DNA of 8,768 bases from positions 1 through 8,768 of the forward strand of contig DAISIL010000087.1 in NCBI GenBank assembly GCA_036822015.1. The letters are read 5' to 3'. Positions 6,990-8,768 of this stretch are shown in pieces. The notes beneath the pieces are model-generated. The model was not told where the DNA came from, did not search any database, and was given only the letters and a program-made list of their open reading frames with translations. Each line of letters starts with the position of its first letter. Position 1 is the first letter of the stretch. A program made the position numbers and the translations under genes. The stretch is from DAISIL01 sp036822015 (GTDB taxonomy: Bacteria; Bacteroidota; Bacteroidia; Cytophagales; Bernardetiaceae).

Positions 6990-7015
6990 AAAAAATAAAG
7001 ACATAATAACTCGGA

Positions 7016-8482
7016 TCACCCCATCAGTTCTGCCGTGATCTTAGCCGAGAGCAAACAGAGCGGGATGCCTCCGCCTGGGTGCACACTTCCCCCACAAAAA
7101 AACAGCCCTGGGTAACGCGATGAGAAGTTGGGATGGCGCAGAAAAGCTGCAAAGGGATTGTTGCTGCTATTGCCGTACAGCGATCCACCTAAGGAGGATG
7201 TTCGATGGGCAATTCCCTGTGGGTCAAGAACTTCTTCGTGTAAAATGCGCGTTTCGAGATCGCTACAATCGAGGCGTTTTTTGAGCTTCTGGAGGATGGA
7301 CTGGCGGGCGCGGTCTCGGAGTTTTTCCCAGTCTTGTCCGGTGTCGGGGGGGGTGTTTATCATCACAAACCAGTTTTCGTGTCCTTTGGGAGCATCCTGT
7401 GGGCAGTGTTTTTGGCTCACAAAGAGATAGACTGTGGGGTCATCGCTGATGCCGTTTTCGCGGAACAGTTGTCCAAACTCCTGGGCGTAGTCTTGGGCAA
7501 AGAAGATATTGTGTAGGTCTAGCTCGGGGAAAGTCCCGCGTATGGCCCAATAAAAGATCAATCCTGAACTAGATTTAGGCTGTCGAAGGAGATGTTTGGG
7601 GTGTGCAGCATCGGGTAGTAATTTTTGATAGGTATTGACGATGTCCATGTTGGAGATCACCCGATCGAAGGAAAGGCGTTCTTTGCCCAATCGAAGGCCG
7701 CTTACTTGTCGGCTTCCTGGATGTAGCAAAATTTCATCAACGGCTTGCCCAAACTGAAAGTCCACGCCCAGGCTCTCGGCTAACCCCTGCAAACTTCGGA
7801 CGATGGCGTACATTCCCTGATCGGGAAAGAAGGCCCCCAGGTTATGTTCAAGGTGAGCGATGATATTGAGCGTAGCTGGTGCTTGGTAGGGGTCTGATCC
7901 GTTGTAGGTGGCGTAGCGATCGAAGAGCTGTACCGTTTTGGGGTTGCGGAAGCGGCGGGCATTGGCACGGTGCATGGTGCGGAAGGCATCCAGCTTGTGG
8001 ACGTTCAAGATACCGCGTAAGGCTTTGGCATTGAGGTATGTGCTGGCCTTGTGCAAGGAGCGGTGCAAAAACAGATCGGCAGTGAGGTCGTAGAGTTCGG
8101 CACTTTGGCGGAGGAATATCCGTAGTGCATGAGCATCTTCATTGAGCTTTTGGGCGAGTTCTTCTACGAAATGATCGGGTTCGGCATAAGCGTAAAGCTG
8201 CGTACCATCCTCCCAAAAATACTGCGTGATGCGTTCGAGTTGGGAGTAGGGCAAGGTCGGTGTAGCTCCTGCCTCCACAAACAGTTCCTCCACCAGCTCG
8301 GGCAGCGTAAAGAGTGAGGGACCCATATCAAAACGAAAACCCTCCCATTGCATTTGCGCAATTTTGCCGCCGGCCGTAGTGTTGGACTCAAATACTGTAA
8401 CGGCTTCTCCCCGTAGAGCCAGACGAATGGAAAGTGCAATTCCTGCAATCCCTGATCCAATGATGGCGTTTTTTCGCTTCAT
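7016..8482 (-). CDS. crtD: FAD-dependent carotenoid desaturase, CrtD-like (CrtI/CrtD family)
   Basis: This 488-residue protein is of full family length. The N-terminus has a Rossmann dinucleotide fold (AIIGSGIAGIALSIRLA, 6-22), Glu32 at the end of the second strand for the FAD ribose, and AGGKIAQMQWEGFRFDMGPSLFTLP (37-61). The C-terminus has FFCGGSVHPGGGIPLCLLSAKI (461-482). That ending is closer to CrtD (1-hydroxycarotenoid 3,4-desaturase, used in flexixanthin/saproxanthin/myxol-type pigments) than to classical phytoene desaturase CrtI, which usually ends with GAGTHPGAGIPGV. The symbol is therefore tentative, and phytoene desaturase is the main alternative. The protein acts at the membrane on a hydrophobic polyene. 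The ATG at 8482 overlaps the stop of the upstream TonB-like gene (ATGA) and follows an A-rich leader. No other carotenoid gene is in the window. A C8/G8 run lies at 7346-7353. Composition is GC-rich like the flanks. Confidence 0.88.
   Translation of the reverse strand: MKRKNAIIGSGIAGIALSIRLALRGEAVTVFESNTTAGGKIAQMQWEGFRFDMGPSLFTLPELVEELFVEAGATPTLPYSQLERITQYFWEDGTQLYAYAEPDHFVEELAQKLNEDAHALRIFLRQSAELYDLTADLFLHRSLHKASTYLNAKALRGILNVHKLDAFRTMHRANARRFRNPKTVQLFDRYATYNGSDPYQAPATLNIIAHLEHNLGAFFPDQGMYAIVRSLQGLAESLGVDFQFGQAVDEILLHPGSRQVSGLRLGKERLSFDRVISNMDIVNTYQKLLPDAAHPKHLLRQPKSSSGLIFYWAIRGTFPELDLHNIFFAQDYAQEFGQLFRENGISDDPTVYLFVSQKHCPQDAPKGHENWFVMINTPPDTGQDWEKLRDRARQSILQKLKKRLDCSDLETRILHEEVLDPQGIAHRTSSLGGSLYGNSSNNPFAAFLRHPNFSSRYPGLFFCGGSVHPGGGIPLCLLSAKITAELMG
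7346..7353. repeat. G8/C8 homopolymer inside the desaturase gene
   Basis: Eight G bases on the plus strand (C8 on the coding strand) lie in the codons of NTPPDTGQDW, roughly residues 377-386. It is the third G/C run of eight or more in the window, and all three are within coding sequence. Confidence 0.75.
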
Positions 8483-8768
8483 TTTCTTTTCAGATAAATT
8501 CTAATCACACCTTTTGTATTTTGCATAGGACGAACGCTACCTACCGGATGAAACACGAGCTGCTCAATGGCTTTTTTGTAGCGATTGGCTAAGCCGAGCG
8601 AGATACCATACCGCTTGTCGATCTTGATGAAGATCACCTCGCCATAGCTATCGAGGATAATATCAAAAGCCATCTCACCTACTTCGGGTGAGTCATCGTC
8701 CACTGCCGGTGGGTGTTCCCAACGCCATCCGGCTATATCCAAAGAAGAACCAGCCTGGTCGGCGGGTT
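8479..8768 (-). CDS. TonB-like C-terminal domain protein (5' partial, runs off the right edge)
   Basis: The frame is open to the window edge and reads PADQAGSSLDIAGWRWEHPPAVDDDSPEVGEMAFDIILDSYGEV..., ending in IRIYLKRK. A TTG at 8742 could be read as a start, but it lies inside a conserved Bacteroidota pattern (SLxIxGWxWxxPPxxxDxSxExGxixFxIxxDxxGEv), so the true start lies beyond the window. The visible part matches the C-terminal domain of energy-transducer TonB proteins, which in this phylum contact outer-membrane receptors and are usually encoded after exbB and exbD. An N-terminal membrane anchor would be expected off the edge. The stop overlaps the desaturase start by 4 bases, so the two are probably co-transcribed and translationally coupled. 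The link between a transporter-type protein and a pigment gene may only reflect compact packing. Confidence 0.75.
   Translation of the reverse strand, partial: PADQAGSSLDIAGWRWEHPPAVDDDSPEVGEMAFDIILDSYGEVIFIKIDKRYGISLGLANRYKKAIEQLVFHPVGSVRPMQNTKGVIRIYLKRK

Noticed and set aside
4327..7020. Direct repeats or an attachment site flanking the restriction-modification cassette
   Set aside because: I compared both junctions by eye and found only short AT-rich matches expected by chance; there is no tRNA gene, integrase or transposase.
7128..7516. Plus-strand open frames opposite the carotenoid desaturase
   Set aside because: They overlap a full-length conserved gene, and the translations show no domain.
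8740..8742. TTG at 8742 as the start of a small 87-residue gene
   Set aside because: The frame continues upstream to the edge, and the TTG codes for a Leu within a conserved TonB-like pattern, so this is an internal codon of a larger gene.
1..8768. CRISPR array, tRNA, rRNA or insertion sequence
   Set aside because: No regularly spaced identical repeats, cloverleaf-type sequence, ribosomal motifs or transposase motifs were seen on either strand.

Overview
The window is chromosomal DNA from a member of the Bacteroidota, probably a pigmented, gliding-type (Cytophagia-like) organism; the class is inference. Three things support this: a type IX secretion C-terminal sorting domain (LYPNP...), a TonB-like protein of the Bacteroidota type (GWRWEHPP...), and a CrtD-like carotenoid desaturase with the ending GGSVHPGGGIPLCLLSAKI. 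The flanking genes are fairly GC-rich (one hand-counted line of the desaturase is 60% G+C). The central 2.6 kb is clearly AT-rich (hand-counted lines at 30% and 43%).

Layout, left to right. (1) 2-1303, plus strand: the 3' part of a secreted or surface protein with an array of Ig-like modules and a T9SS sorting domain, followed by a strong hairpin at 1314-1348. (2) 1384-4326, plus strand: a two-gene run, an acyl-CoA (probably propionyl-CoA) carboxylase carboxyltransferase subunit and then, 3 bases later, NADH-quinone oxidoreductase subunit N. (3) 4403-6989, plus strand: an AT-rich restriction-modification cassette made of a Dam-like D12-class N6-adenine methyltransferase and an AlwI-family type IIS endonuclease, overlapping by 8 bases. 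A 12-bp perfect palindrome and a possible Bacteroidota-type promoter lie just upstream. (4) 7016-8768, minus strand: a carotenoid desaturase whose start overlaps (ATGA) the stop of a TonB-like C-terminal domain gene that runs off the right edge.

The most notable element is the restriction-modification cassette. Its composition, its placement between housekeeping genes and its convergent 26-bp junction with the pigment gene suggest horizontal gain. The pair has a simple logic: GGATC is asymmetric, but its GATC core is palindromic, so one Dam-like enzyme could protect both strands. No gene in the window belongs to a wholly unknown system. The other points of interest are the pairing of a carboxylase subunit with nuoN, the coupling of tonB to a carotenoid gene, G-runs inside coding sequence, and the regular cysteine-paired Ig array. 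No stretch longer than 300 bases lacks a gene.
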